This document shows, one piece after another, positions 1-12,184 of a stretch of 64,000 bases of DNA. A program made the translations under genes and the position numbers. The DNA comes from Blastomussa wellsi (taxonomy: Eukaryota; Cnidaria; Anthozoa; Scleractinia; Plerogyridae), in contig OX393567.1 of assembly GCA_947652115.1 (NCBI GenBank), positions 23,908,550 through 23,972,549 of the forward strand. The letters run 5' to 3'. The notes beneath the pieces were generated by a model that had not been told where the DNA came from, searched no databases, and saw nothing but the letters and a program-made list of their open reading frames with translations. Position 1 is the first letter of the stretch. Each line of letters starts with the position of its first letter.

Positions 1-167
1 CCTTGTCTTGAATGATAAAATCAAGGAGCATCAATCTGTCATAAGAATCGGTAAAGGTGGTTTTCCTATGGCGACCGAAATGCTTGTTGTTTCTTGTGAG
101 GCAATGGTGAACAGTCGACCAAGATTTCAGATTATTTGGGTCATTACGCGATTGCATTCGCCACTAG

Positions 168-3100
168 GATATCCCACCGATCCTAGGCTGTGTGTTTTCA
201 ATTACGATAGGTGGACATTAAAAACGTGCGATGATTACAAGTGGTGGTATAACACGGACTGCTACTATGCTAAAGGAAAAGACTACAAGGGAGATGTCTA
301 CCTCACAAAGAATAACCCCCCCGGTAAATGCCAGTATTGGTTTCAAAACTATCCAAACTCTGACAGCAGTGATTACGACGTGGACTTCGGTAAAGAACAT
401 AGAAACTGTAGGAATCCAAGCGGAGATCACAGCCCTTGGTGTATCACAACCTCAACTAAAAGTAGTTCACGGAAACAGTTCTGTGTTGTGCAAGAATGCT
501 CGGAGTGCATGTATGGGAATGGGGACGGATTGTTCGATCTCTATAATGAGGTCGATGAAGATTTCGACTGGAGACGAATGTTCCCGAAATACGAGGGCCG
601 TGTGATTGCTACCCTTAAAGAAGACGAGAAAGGATTGCCGCGATTGTGCATGTCTGGTAAAGGGTGGGAATCAAATCTTTGCCGACCAAGAAAGGGCAAA
701 GCTACACCGCATTGCTTGGTCGCCAGAAAGAAGTCTGATGAGTCTGATATAGACGATGAGGACGACGACAGACTAGAGTTAGTTGAGTGTAGGATTCCAC
801 AATGCACAGTTAGACAGGTTTGGTTCTTGTTTTTCAATTCATTTGGGCAACCCTACCTCAAAGAATCCAACATTGAAGATGTAGAGATAATCTTGGTGGA
901 CGGGCGCAAGAACGAGACAATAAAATTTGGCGCATTTGGCATTCACAAAGCCAGTGGTCTTAGCATTAGTTCTGAAAAATCCCGATTGATTAAATATGCT
1001 CAATCGTTCACTTTAACAGCAAAAGTTCCACCAAATGGTTTAAGTACGATAGAAATAAAAAATGTCAAGAAAGATTATAGTGGAAACTACTATGTACTGT
1101 ATACCTTCGAGGAAGGAAATGCCAAAATTCAGCAGAGCACTTACAAAGGAAATTTCAGACTTGATGTGCGGGATCCTATGAGGTTGTCGCTACGTCCGAA
1201 CGTTTTGCAACTTTGCCAAGGGAATAGAGGAAGTTTGAAGGTTCAAGTATCTGGAGGTTTTAAAGTATTAGAGGAGAGTATTAAGTGGAAATATGGATAT
1301 TCGAAAAAGAAAGTCAATAAAGAAATATCACTTGACGAAGATCCATTGTTTGAACTGTCTGCTGATTTAAAAAAGATAACTATCAAGAAAATTCGAGAAG
1401 ACACTTGGATCCAAGTAGATGGTTCTTCTTATTCCGGAACTTCAAATGCGGTGGGTCAATTCAAGATGAAAGGTTGGTGAATTTATGTGCTGATTAATAA
1501 TGGCCTTAATTAAATTACTAACTAAACACGTCGCATACCTACATACACAAAGAACTACGTCGATTTCCGATGCATTTAACCACAAGCATCCCTCAGAAAA
1601 ATTAAGTATTATTTTTTACTTGCAAGATATAACAGGAGATAAAGGTGCTTCACAGAAGGGTTACATGAGCAAATTTATGTAGAAGCAATTTAGTTTTTTT
1701 TCGTGCTTAATTAAATAAGCCAAGTTCTGCCATAGGTGAAACTGGATGGTACCTCCAATGTTTCACATCATTCTGCAGCGAAATACAAATTTATCCTTCT
1801 TCAGTAACTAGTCTTGACACTTTGTGGTAGTCTAGGGGTGAGAGAGGGATGTTAGCATGGCAGAGGTTCAGGGTTTGATTCTGGGTAGTGACATAAACAT
1901 TTAGAATTAGAGGATGTAAAGTGCATGAAATAATTCATATATGAACTGAAGGGAACTGCAGATGTATACCGTATACGAAGGCGAGAAGTGATCATCTAAG
2001 TGAATTTTCAATTTAAGCAATTGGAACAAAGAAGCTAATTGCTTAAATTAGAAATTTAGATGACAGTTATAAAACTCGAAAGGCAAACGTATGGGAACGC
2101 GAATGGCCAGACCAGGTCCTTTTTATTCTGCTCCTTTACACAAATATAATCAATGACAATCGTTTATTTAAAAACTCTTAGCACAACCACATCTTATCGC
2201 CAAATCACCTTCACAAGTCTTCGCTCTGCCAGGGGATGAAATTTCTCTCTCAGTGGAGACAGAAAGAGGCTTAAAGACTTCTTGGACTTACGACGCACAA
2301 CTGATTCCCGAAATTCCCGACGATCCTGACATGGCATTTCAACGAACTCTACTGAAGGACAAAATTTCTGAGATCCTCGTCGTTAGTTCTGTGGATTGGA
2401 GGCACTTTGGAATCTATGTCGTAGAAACAGAGAAAGGTGGCTGTAAGGGGACAGTAACATTTCACCTGCAGCAAGACCAAGGTGAAAAAGTTTTGATAGT
2501 TTTTTTAAAGTATGTTTTGAATGTTTTCTATCAGTTGACAGTTGAATCTAAAAGGAGAGCGGCCTTTTTCAGTTATCCTTAGACCTTTTCATGACTATTC
2601 ATTGCGTTTTTAACTTTTAAGTTGGTGTATGAATCTCCACTGTGTGACCATCAGGGAAATGAAAGCTATTGAGCAATACTGTCATGTGGTACTGTTTATT
2701 ACGCTGAACAAGGTGGTTCATACCATGACTTGGTATGGAATCTTCATGACTGACTGCTCCCTTAATTTTACACACATAAAAATGTCACGCTCCCGTTTCT
2801 CAAGAATTTTCCTTTCCTTTTCCTTGTTATGTACAATAGAGAGAGAAGTAAACGTAGAGATACCTTCAATAGATGCTAAAACCAACACGGATGATAGCGA
2901 ACAGCTCATCGAAAATACAGGTAAGATAAATAATCATTTTGTATGACATTCATGACTTTGAAAGGTTCCAATTTTATAGTCTCGGAGCATTGGCAGCCCA
3001 AGTGCGGTTTGTGTTGGCATTTCGTTTCTAAAACACCCTAAGAAACGTCAGTCACAGGTTTTGAGATTTTGAACATTTTATTAGATGAGACATTGCATTT

Positions 3101-4279
3101 GTGCTGAAGTCATTATAATTGTGATTTTGACTTGTTTAATTTTCCGTTGATGGTAGATTTGACATGTCTATCACCACCATGACAATTCCTTTTAGTCATG
3201 GAAATAACGCTTCCTATGTTGTTGTTGTTGTTGTTAAGGCTGCAACAGAATGGTCCAAATCGTTAATTCTTCGATTTCTTGTCTCTTATTTCCTGAATAT
3301 TGGGCGGCTTGAGAATGCAGGCATGCGCAGATCTCGATCGGAGGGACAGGCTCAGTTAAGGTAATAAACCAATTTGTGTTGATGTTTCAGGATTCTGTAC
3401 TGTTCGAAGACTGAAGTTTTACGAACACAAAAAAGGAAACTACTCAACAAGTTGGAAGATTGGTATGTTTATCGTCAATTAATGAGCAACGAAAACAAAA
3501 ATTAAAGAAGGCGTAAACGTTTCAACTTCTTTAACACGTATTCTCCCGAGGAACTTGATTCTAGTTTGCCGGTTCCTGTCATGTGTCTAATCGTATCTGT
3601 AACAAAATTCTCGATTTTGATTGGCTCCGTGTTGTTGTCATCGATTGTAGATCTGAAGCAAACTCTCTCGTAAAATAGACAACTGTAAATGCAGTTGTAG
3701 ACAACCAACCTAACTGCATTGGCAGTGGCCAGTGTCGTATTTTTACTCTTAGCCTAGAAACGTGCGTTATAGGCAACGGTGCGTAGTCGGTATTTTAGTT
3801 CCCAACCTCTCGTCTTCTGTATCTGACAGAATTAGTTGTCAAAAGCTTTAGGTTGCCGATAACAAATAAAGTGCGAGAACGTACTCTCTGGTCTGTCGTC
3901 CACCCTTAGATTCATTTTCTTTCCTGATAGATGTGCCATGTTATAGCGAAGAAAGGCATGGCTCAACATACCACGATCATTCGGTCGAGGAGTTGTCTCC
4001 ATGCAGTGTGATCACGAGCTATAGCTTCATAACTCACTCGCACAGTCCGCCACACAAACTCTTCCTTAGCGCTAACGACAGTTCGTCATTGGAGGAATAC
4101 GTGGGAGATGTTAACATGAAGGTATATTTACAATTATTAAAAACTAGCTATGGTATATTGCATTTCCTGAGTTTTGATTGGCTGAGAGGTAATGGTATAT
4201 GAGCTCATATACCATTGACCTACCAAAAAGGTACGTGTACGCGTAAAATAATGCATTTTTGCAATGCTTGTACAATATT

Positions 4280-4312
<33 letters not shown>

Positions 4313-7300
4313 TCGCGTTTGTTGGATATGAGATGGTTATAGCTAACTCGGCGCTACGCGCCTCGTTGGCTATCTACCATCTCATATCCAATGCGCGCTC
4401 GTGGAATAATTGTTAATTATTATTCAACAAATTGTCACGTTGCCCATATATGGTCATTATGCTCTCAATATCCGTCTGCTGCTGACGGATCATTCTGCGA
4501 TATACGTAAGATACGATAATGCGGGCAAAGTCTTGCAAAGCGCGGTATAACGCAACTTTTCTAGCTGGTAAAGGTACTTCGTTGACAATTATATTTGGTG
4601 AATAATAAAAAAATTATCCTGCTCAATCTTGCGGAATATCGCCTAATTTTAGCCAACTCGACCTACGACCTCGTCGGCTAAGGCAGGCGATAATCCACCC
4701 GATTTCGCAGAATAATTGTTAAATGTCTGGAAATAAGAAACCCATACCCAGGAATGGACCCTGTAAACAAATTGTCCATATAACTATTTTTTAAACGCCC
4801 TTGTTTTATAAAACTTCTTCCTTGTGGCTTTAAGTAGAACTCCACGAAATCTAAAGTTATTTCTAATATCTTTTTGGTGCCGCTTAGTACCTTGAAACGA
4901 CTGCCAAACGTTCCACAAAATTAGCGTTGAACTATGCCGAAACAATCTCGCCTTGAAATGCTGCTTTACCCTCAACCAGCGGAACGAGATAGGTTTTCTT
5001 GAATGCTGTTCAAGGGGAAACACGCAAGCCGATCTGTGGCTAAGCAAAATATCGAACGGAACCGATTTTTATAAAGTTAACCAGTTTCCTTACAAGAATT
5101 TTGGTTTATTGTTTTTCAGTCAACTTATATTGAAAGCAATTATGAAGACGCCTGGAGATATGATTACTTCTTGCCAGAGGCGGTTGTCGCTCGCTTCATG
5201 CGTTTTACCGCTGAGCAAATTGAAGATTCAAAATGTTTGAATGATTTAGTAGTGAGTGGATGTACTGTAGGTATGAACTCACGTGCATGCATGTTTCCAC
5301 AGTAAGCTATAACACCCTACTCATATTAAATAGTTAATAGAGAGAAATCAATGGTTTAGAAGGACGAAAAAGGCCTTTGTTCTATGTCGTTGTTCTCTTT
5401 TTGGCCTCTATACTGCAAAACACACACTCAGTAGCTGCTAACTTCTGTCTGAGCAACTAACCAATGGAAACGCTTCATGCATTTTATATGGTCGCAAAAC
5501 AGAGATTGTGCCGAGATAGTTCGCAGCAGCTCTATTGTTTTAGGGCTAGGGTCCATTGTTACTGACTTTGTTTATCATTTTGTCAGCCAATACTGTGGGA
5601 CCTTGTAAACATCGGCGTACCGCCCCATTGTGCGAACCGCGTCCAGCCGCCATCTTGAAAGCGGAGTATACCCTGGGAACGAGGTTGAGATAATTTGTGC
5701 ATAGTGGTGGACCTTCTGACAGCATAAATCTCGCATTTGCATTTCTTGTTTTTGAAGTTTGCTGGGCTTCATAGCCATTCTCCTCTATTAACTATGACCC
5801 GCTGTAATAAGGCGGCTGATCAAATATTGATGTCACTAGATATTCCATATAAACTTACCATACCAAACAACAACCCAGCAGTATCTTCCTTGATCCTGCA
5901 TGGAACGGGATAATCAAAATGACTCTCCAAAAAATCTACATATTTGTAGAACTGTGTGATGCATGGATCTATCACTTTTCCAAAAAAAAAAAAATAATAC
6001 ATTGATGATAAGAAACATGCTATCATAAACTGCTCCAAAATGTTAGTAAATATTAACTTTAAAGGCGTGTTTTTATAGAAGATATCGACTTTAGATTGAC
6101 ATGATCGATATTATGTAGGTACGAACAGATATTAGCGCAGAACCTATAAGTGGAATTCAAAGAACTGTGTGGTATTTGTCCATCTGAAATAACTTAATGC
6201 TCGAGGTAAAGGAGTGAGTGAGGGAGTTACTTTATGTGTCTTTAGATAAAAGCCACAATAAATAAAATGGTAATTTCTTGATTCCTTCTTTCAGTGGAAT
6301 CTAAATGTAACGCTGAAAGCTTCACAGCGGATGACGTATTGTGCCATGATCCTCAGAGCTCCCTTTTCAACAAAGAAGAAGTGAAAAAGTTTCCAGCTTG
6401 CAGCTTAATTACCAGCTATCAATTTGCATCTAATGGATCTATGCGCCACAAAATGCTGACTAGCGGCACGAACTCTATGCTGTTACAGGAATATGATGGA
6501 CATATTGAAACTGAGGTGTATCTTTCATTCTTGCAACAAGCGGACATTGAATTGTTTGAAATGACACTTGACTTCCGCATTTACTGGATAGGGGAATTAC
6601 ATTTACCATTAGCAAACAATGGAGAAGATTATTGCAGAGGATCTTTTTTGTGAAACAACTGCGCAACCTTAAGCTTATGTATAACGAGGTAAAATTAAAC
6701 ATAGCGGCGCGCAGAAAATTTAAAAGTGAAATTTTTTCCATTTTTTTCTGTTGATATTAAATGCATGCCTTCTTTGTCCGGTAAAACTTGGGAGTGTTGT
6801 AAGACGATAAAGAACGTGGCGTCAGAAGCAGGGATGGGGGGAGGGGAGGGGAGGGGTTGGGAAGGGACCCAACAAGTTGCTGCCCATCAGAGCGAGTGGA
6901 GAAGAATTACTGAAGCCCTGTGTGGACTAAGTGATTGAAAGGATTGATGTTGAAGCTCCTATTGTCAGCCATTGATCTTGATGGTATTTTAATCTATAGC
7001 TGCTATATTTCGGGTAAATAAAGAGTGCTGACTGTGAGTGGTTTATTGTGTTTTAAGATGGAGTATGTGAAAGGTGAATGGCTATTTCATAATAGTTTAG
7101 ATGAACCAATCCCAGCGCAATACGTGCAGTTCATTCCTATTCAAGCTGACAAATCCCTGACGTTAAATAAACTACAGATGAATGGCTGTAGATTAGGTGA
7201 GTTGGTAACGAGTCACAGACACGGCAACTTATAAGCCAAAATATAAATTTTAGAAAAAATACGAAAATCCTGATGGACGGCCGGCTGAACTGAGCACGTG

Positions 7301-10141
7301 AAACTTGATAAAACAATAAAGTATAGCAAGTGCTTGACATGACTGTTACTGGTTGTGTCAGCATAAGCGTTACCTTTTCCAGTGATTTTATTAAGAGAAT
7401 GTGCATTTTTATCGAGAGTTTACTTTTGTTTGTCATTTTCTGAGAAATTGCATTGTAGTTACTGAATATTCATGCTATTGTGTAAAAATATGTCATTTAG
7501 TTCAAGCAATAATTCTTGACACTTGTTACATGTAATTATAAGTTAAAGTTAGATAGACACCAGAATACACTGCTATATATGAGATTCGAGGTGTCCTATT
7601 ACTCATTAACGTGGAAACTCTTTTAAAAAATCACGTGAGTTAATTGTAATTAACTCGTGTACTGCTTTCCCCGTTTATATTTTTCAGCTAAGGAATGGTG
7701 TAGTATTAAATGGTCTAACTTCAGAGAGCTAGGCATGACGTGTAACGAAGAAGACCTTACTGCTATATACAGCGAACATCCACTGTTTGATTTGCCGTCA
7801 TGCAGTTTAATCTCCAGTTATCAGCTCATCGCGAAAACTGCAAGACATCACGCTCTGCTACTGAGTGGTAATAACCCAGCGCTGCTTACGAACTTCCGCA
7901 AAGGTCTTGAAATTGAGGTCGGTTGATGGATGTAATTTTAATTTCTTTTCCTAATATTGATTATTACATACTTTTTTACCAGTCGTTCTGAGAATTTGGA
8001 GGAATATTATTTCATTCCCCATTTCATAACCCATCTAAATATTGATCATTTGCTCTTGGAAATTAAAATACTGTAGCAGCCTGGTTTGGCTGGCCCGTTA
8101 ACCATCTACAGTTATTTGAATTTTGCAAATAAATACTTAAGTTTCCTGGTCATAATTGATACTTATTAAAGCACGAGTCGTGCATGGCTATGTATCGAAC
8201 TTAAAGATCCAATCGATATCGACAATTCGCCATTCAAAAGGCCCTGTTCCAGGCTGACTTGATGGTAACAAAGTAATTCTTGATAAATAAAGAAAGATGG
8301 TAAATTTTAAGCGCAGTAGTTAATCATCAGGTCACGAGTGTGGGACGAAGAGAGTGGGTGTACCAAACGGGCTGTCGAACTCATGATCTCCCAGACACTG
8401 GGTGGACGCTCTATCACTCTAACAAAGGGTTGTCGTGTACACAGGTCTACACAGTGTGACTTGTCACGTTTTAATTACCTCACCGTGTATGAATCGACGT
8501 TCAGTGACTCAATCGCATTTATTACCAGTTCATTTACTTTTGTCTTGTAGTCATATTACTACAGGAACAGTGAGTGGATCTTTGTAAGCAAATTTGATGC
8601 CCCTGTCGCAGCTCGTTACTTCCAATTTGTTTGTGATGAAACTGGGAGTGCTAAATGTTTGGACAAGTTAACCATTAGTGGCTGTCCAATAGGTAAGATT
8701 TGCTGGCATGTACAAAAAGCGTACCACAAAAACCAGCCATCGTTGTTTTTTTTTCAGTTTGTGTTTTCTTACCTTACAAAACTATTATTTGGGTTACAAT
8801 TCAATTTTAAGTCCCTTTACTGCTGGGGGTAACCCTGCGATGGACTAGCATCCCATCCAGGGGGGAGTAGAAATACTCTCTGTCGCTTCATGCTACAGAA
8901 ACCGGGATAAGCTCCGGCCTGATGGTTTTAAAGCTGATTTAGACAGCATATTATTTGTTGAAAGTTTTATTCTGATATTTTTCTCCGTATTTAGCCGACT
9001 CTTGGTGTAAAGAGCAATCATTTAAGACTGTAATCGAGGAGTATCAAATAAAAAGAGACTTCTTAAACAGTAGCCTTGGGAGAGCTCTTCTTAAAGCAGC
9101 AATTATCTCAGCTCTTACTCCAGTCTGGATGTTTGTTGTTGGAAAATTCAACTTAGATGGCAGGTAACTAAGGCATTTTTTAATTTTGTACACAGGGTTT
9201 ACGTTTTTGTTCACACGATAAACTTTGCAACCGTTATAACAACCTGGCTGACAGACGTAGGCTTGATTTGGAGGGCAATAACGGAAGGTTCTAATCTGAA
9301 GCCTTCTATTCCACATTGGATCATGGGCAACCAATAAAGCTCCTCCAATCCCGGCCGTCTGTTCCTGATAATGCGTTCCACTTGATTTCAGGATATGGGC
9401 CCTTGAACTGGGTCGATTGTGCATTCTGTTTTTCTACTCCACCGGTTACGCAGCCTCCCACTCCGTCTGCTGTCCTGTGGATCCCGCCGAGAGAGCTCAG
9501 TGGGCCATTTTCCTCGGTTTATGATGTGCTCTTTTACATATGCTTGCCCTATGATCTCCCTATCTCCCTATGGGCCCTCGGACTAGATCGATAGTGCATT
9601 CTGTATTTCTGCTCCATCGGTTACGCAGCCTTTATTTTAAATCTCCTTCTGTTGCACTGTGGGTCCCACTAGAGGGCTCAGTGGGTCCATTTTCCTGTTT
9701 ATGATTTGCTCTTTTACATATGCTTGCTCTATGATCTCCCATTGGTTAAAGTCACTGAGGATAGCACACCAGCAAATACGCCATGCAGTAAAAAGTACAG
9801 CTTTGTCACGGTCTTCTCAGTCATTCTTCATGTTTCGGGAGGCTTGAAAATATTTTTCGGTTGAAAATCTTGTTTTTACATGCCCATGAAGGGTTGACAG
9901 TATAAATCCTGGGCAATCTGAGGGTTAAAATTGACGGCTGCTTAAAAAATAACAATAAAACTAGTTTGCAGCTTTAAAATAGTCTTTAATATTTTTCGTT
10001 CTCTTTCTGTGCAGGTTGATTAAACGTATTTCCGAACTTCTACAGAGAATTAAGAAATCCAAACAGAATGTCAGAACCAAAGATAAGGGACAACGAGAAG
10101 AAGATTTACAAGAAGAATCAATGCCTGATCATGATCAATAA
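168..10141 (+). CDS. Kringle / Ig-like / triple F5/8C-like membrane protein (3' part of gene)
   Basis: Exons: 168-1472, 2233-2481, 2840-2920, 3391-3462, 3931-4121, 5120-5270, 6295-6515, 7058-7196, 7688-7917, 8551-8692, 8995-9163, 10015-10141; all junctions are GT-AG and in phase (1024 codons plus stop). Exon 1 holds two six-cysteine kringles, then Ig-like segments with a YSGNYYV strand motif; exon 2 is another Ig-like segment. Three modules of about 110-130 residues follow, each split by a phase-0 intron and bordered by phase-1 introns; each runs from a CSLISSYQ-like start to an AARYFQF...L..L.ISGC-like end, as in F5/8C (discoidin) domains. Exon 11 has a hydrophobic stretch (ALLKAAIISALTPVWMFVVG) that could be a membrane span, and exon 12 a basic then acidic tail. 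Role inferred: cell-surface adhesion or recognition. No kinase is present, unlike kringle-Ig ROR receptors. Upstream exons lie outside the window; the left edge (AG at 166-167) is chosen by phase and is uncertain. Confidence 0.72.
260..498 (+). other. Kringle domain 1
   Basis: The segment runs from Cys (CYYAKGKDYKG) through KCQYWFQNYP and RNCRNPSGDHSPWC to FCVVQEC. That gives the six cysteines, the G-x-C-x-x-W core and the NCRNP...PWC signature of a kringle. The family usually binds ligands outside the cell. Confidence 0.85.
505..804 (+). other. Kringle domain 2, divergent
   Basis: Cysteine order matches a kringle: CMYGNGDG, YEGRV, RLCMSGKGW, NLCRPRKGKATPHC, then VECRIPQC. The spacing is stretched by an aromatic/acidic segment after the first Cys and by a run of Asp/Glu (SDESDIDDEDDD) before the last two Cys. 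The tryptophan core is replaced by RLCMSGKGW, so this is a degenerate kringle whose lysine-binding ability is doubtful. Confidence 0.6.
3931..8692 (+). repeat. Three tandem two-exon F5/8C-like modules
   Basis: Modules are 3931-4121+5120-5270, 6295-6515+7058-7196 and 7688-7917+8551-8692. All share CS(L/V)I(T/S)SY near the start, a (W)xxxxxFxxP(V/I)xA(R/Q)(F/Y) block and a closing (S/N)GC. Each begins in phase 1, has an internal phase-0 intron and ends in phase 1, the pattern expected from duplication by exon shuffling. The match to F5/8 type C is clear in the C-terminal half and weak in the N-terminal half. Confidence 0.65.
4301..4720. mobile_element. Fold-back (MITE-like) elements in an intron
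   Basis: 4301-4411 is an inverted repeat: CAATTATTCCACTCGCG on the left mirrors the right end, and TTGGATATGAGATGG mirrors CCATCTCATATCCAA around a GGCGCTACGCGCC centre. A second, less perfect palindrome with the same AATTATTC-type ends follows to about 4716. No coding capacity. Confidence 0.6.
8818..8930 (+). mobile_element. SINE 3' fragment
   Basis: The segment from GCTGGGGGTAACCCTGCGAT through GCTACAGAAACCGGGATAAG to CGGCCTGATGG is closely repeated at 54796-54900. It is the 3' body of a tRNA-derived SINE family I recognise from coral sequence. It lies in the last-but-two intron of the kringle gene. Confidence 0.65.
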
Positions 10142-10176
10142 ATAAATTTGTAACAAAAATAAACAAAATAAATAGG
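10137..10176 (+). terminator. Poly(A) signals of the kringle/F5/8C gene
   Basis: AATAAATAAA overlaps the stop codon (10139-10141) and further AATAAA-like hexamers follow within 30 bases. This is consistent with a very short 3' UTR. Confidence 0.5.
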
Positions 10177-12184
10177 CCCTGAATTAAAAACTCCGTTCAG
10201 TTGACTGAACAATCGAAACAACGATGCTGTCAATTTATTCACGTTTTGCTGATTATGTCTGGGTAGAGTAGTTCTTCACCTATGATTCCTGTCTTCAATT
10301 GTCAAGTGTTGTAAATACATTATTTCAGTATCATTAAAATTATTATTATTATTATTGTTAGTCTATTATAAGTTGGATATCTAGGATTTGACTCTTTGAC
10401 TCTTTGTCATTCTGCTTGACAAGGAAAGGCATTTTGATGGATTTCAATTAAGTTCCTCATAAAATAGCCGGGTCTATATGTGAGAATTCAAAGGGAACAG
10501 ACCACAATCTCAATGTTGGCTCCTATCTGATTGCAATAACCGTTCATCAGTAGGATGCCTAAAATGCTTGTAATTCCATAACTGGTTTCGGCTCCATTAA
10601 ATCCTATACCAGTTGCAGAACATTCCAGGTGGAGCCACCCACGATGTGAGCACAGTTACTGACAATAAAAAGGAAAACAACGAAAAATAAATTAAACCGT
10701 TAAAAACTTCCATAATCCCCCCACTAACTATCTTGAAACTCTAATGATCCCCAAGGAAGCACCTCAAACTTTTCTACCTCCCCATGATTTCTCACCTCCC
10801 CCCCACCCCCCACAAAAAAGGATAAATAATGAACGCTCTGTAACCTCCCTTGTTAACGAAATGAAAAGGCACACTTCTTTATCCAACCTGAACAGAGACA
10901 TATGTGGATCATTTCTTCCATTTAAAATCACCTGGCCTCATCTGCATTTTTTCCGGGTCATTTTAGCTGACATTTCCACTTGTCCACATTAACAAAAGTG
11001 TCCATGACGTGCCCAAGTAATGCATGATCTTTGAGGGGAAAAGTTAATTATTTAAAAACGCACTGAAAAGAAGAAGAAAAAAATGTTTGTCTCAGCAGTA
11101 TGTACTTAAAACGCTTCAAGAAAAGTCTTTGCGCTCCATCACAAATAACTGGGTTTGGTGCAAACCATCCATCGTTGTCCAATCCCACAACTTGCTCTTT
11201 GAGTTTCGTAAAATTTTAATGTTTTAACAAGTGCAGGTCATTTATAATTGATAATTTATACACAGTCTTCAACTGAACTAACGAACTTTAATTAGTTTAA
11301 GCAAAGTTTCAATAAAAAAAGCTGTTATGAAGTTCTTGAACTAACGCAATGTACGAGTCATAATCTGCCCGCCTTTTTGTCTTTGAATATGACTTTACCA
11401 GTCCACTGAAGTTCACAATCTTCGCAGGCGTAATGTTTTGATCGTAGACTGAAAAGTCAGGCAGACGTTTTCATGCAAAGTTTGCCTAATGTATCGCTAA
11501 AAGCTAATTACAATTTGCTCTTTATTGAATAGTTCACATTAAAAATTATCCATATTGATGTTCTACGCGTACAGAATCAGCGAACCTACTTAGTCACAAT
11601 TTAAACTTTATTGTACTAACAATAGTCCCAAATTCCCCTGAGAGCCCCACCCTCTAAATTTCAATGTTCGGGAAGTTGGAGGTCCATGTGAGACTAAGGG
11701 ACTGGCGCTGATAGCCGCGCAGTGCAACCAAGCTGCGGCCTGGAGGTGAAACGTTGGCAATAAACTTGTCGAGGATGGGAGTACGACATTAACTCTCGGT
11801 TCCTATCACAATGTATAGGATATTTGTGACATTTGTGCGTTAACTAAGAAACAGAGGACATTTTCCGTGTTTATATAACTTCATGTAAACACGAGGGTTT
11901 TGGGAGAATTCGAGACAGTTATGCAAACCCGAGACGCAGTTGAGAATATTCTCCCTAACCCGGTCCCCGAGTGTTTAGATGAGAGGCTACGTAAACACGG
12001 AAAATGTCTTCGTTTTCTTTTATAAAATATCTCTTGAAAATACGCACGAAACTAAAACGTAAAAACCGCGCGCGTGTTTACATACACTCATCTAAACATA
12101 CCTATCAACAAATGATCGCGCGCGTAGTATCTCAGTCATTTTAATATACAATAATACTCAAGTTTGCACTATTGAGTCAAGTGT
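10142..12184. other. Intergenic stretch between the kringle gene and the PAN gene
   Basis: Apart from the decayed exons at 10888-11265, I see no gene. 10320-10360 has a short ATT run, and 11870-12110 contains the diverged inverted sequences GTGTTTATATAAC and GTTTAGATGAGAGG, probably repeat remnants. No supported ORF. Confidence 0.5.
10888..11265 (-). pseudogene. Decayed copy of the PAN/signal-peptide exons of the neighbouring gene
   Basis: 10888-10945 matches the 3' end of the PAN exon at 14243-14460 (shared CCATTTAAAATCACCTGGC and flanks). 11000-11060 matches that exon's 5' end and splice region (AAGTAATGCATGATCTT). 11105-11265 matches the signal-peptide exon and its upstream sequence (AAAAGTCTTTGC, CAATCCCACAACTTG). 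The middle of the PAN exon and most of the signal peptide are lost or out of frame, and no intact start remains. It is a tandem duplicate that has decayed; no matching EGF or fibrinogen-like exon was seen beside it. Confidence 0.65.

Noticed and set aside
231..605. Alternative frame over the kringle exon
   Set aside because: Shadow of the kringle frame, which has the conserved cysteines.
5820..6038. Hydrophobic 72-codon frame opposite the kringle gene
   Set aside because: Lies in an intron and includes a poly-A/T tract; no support.
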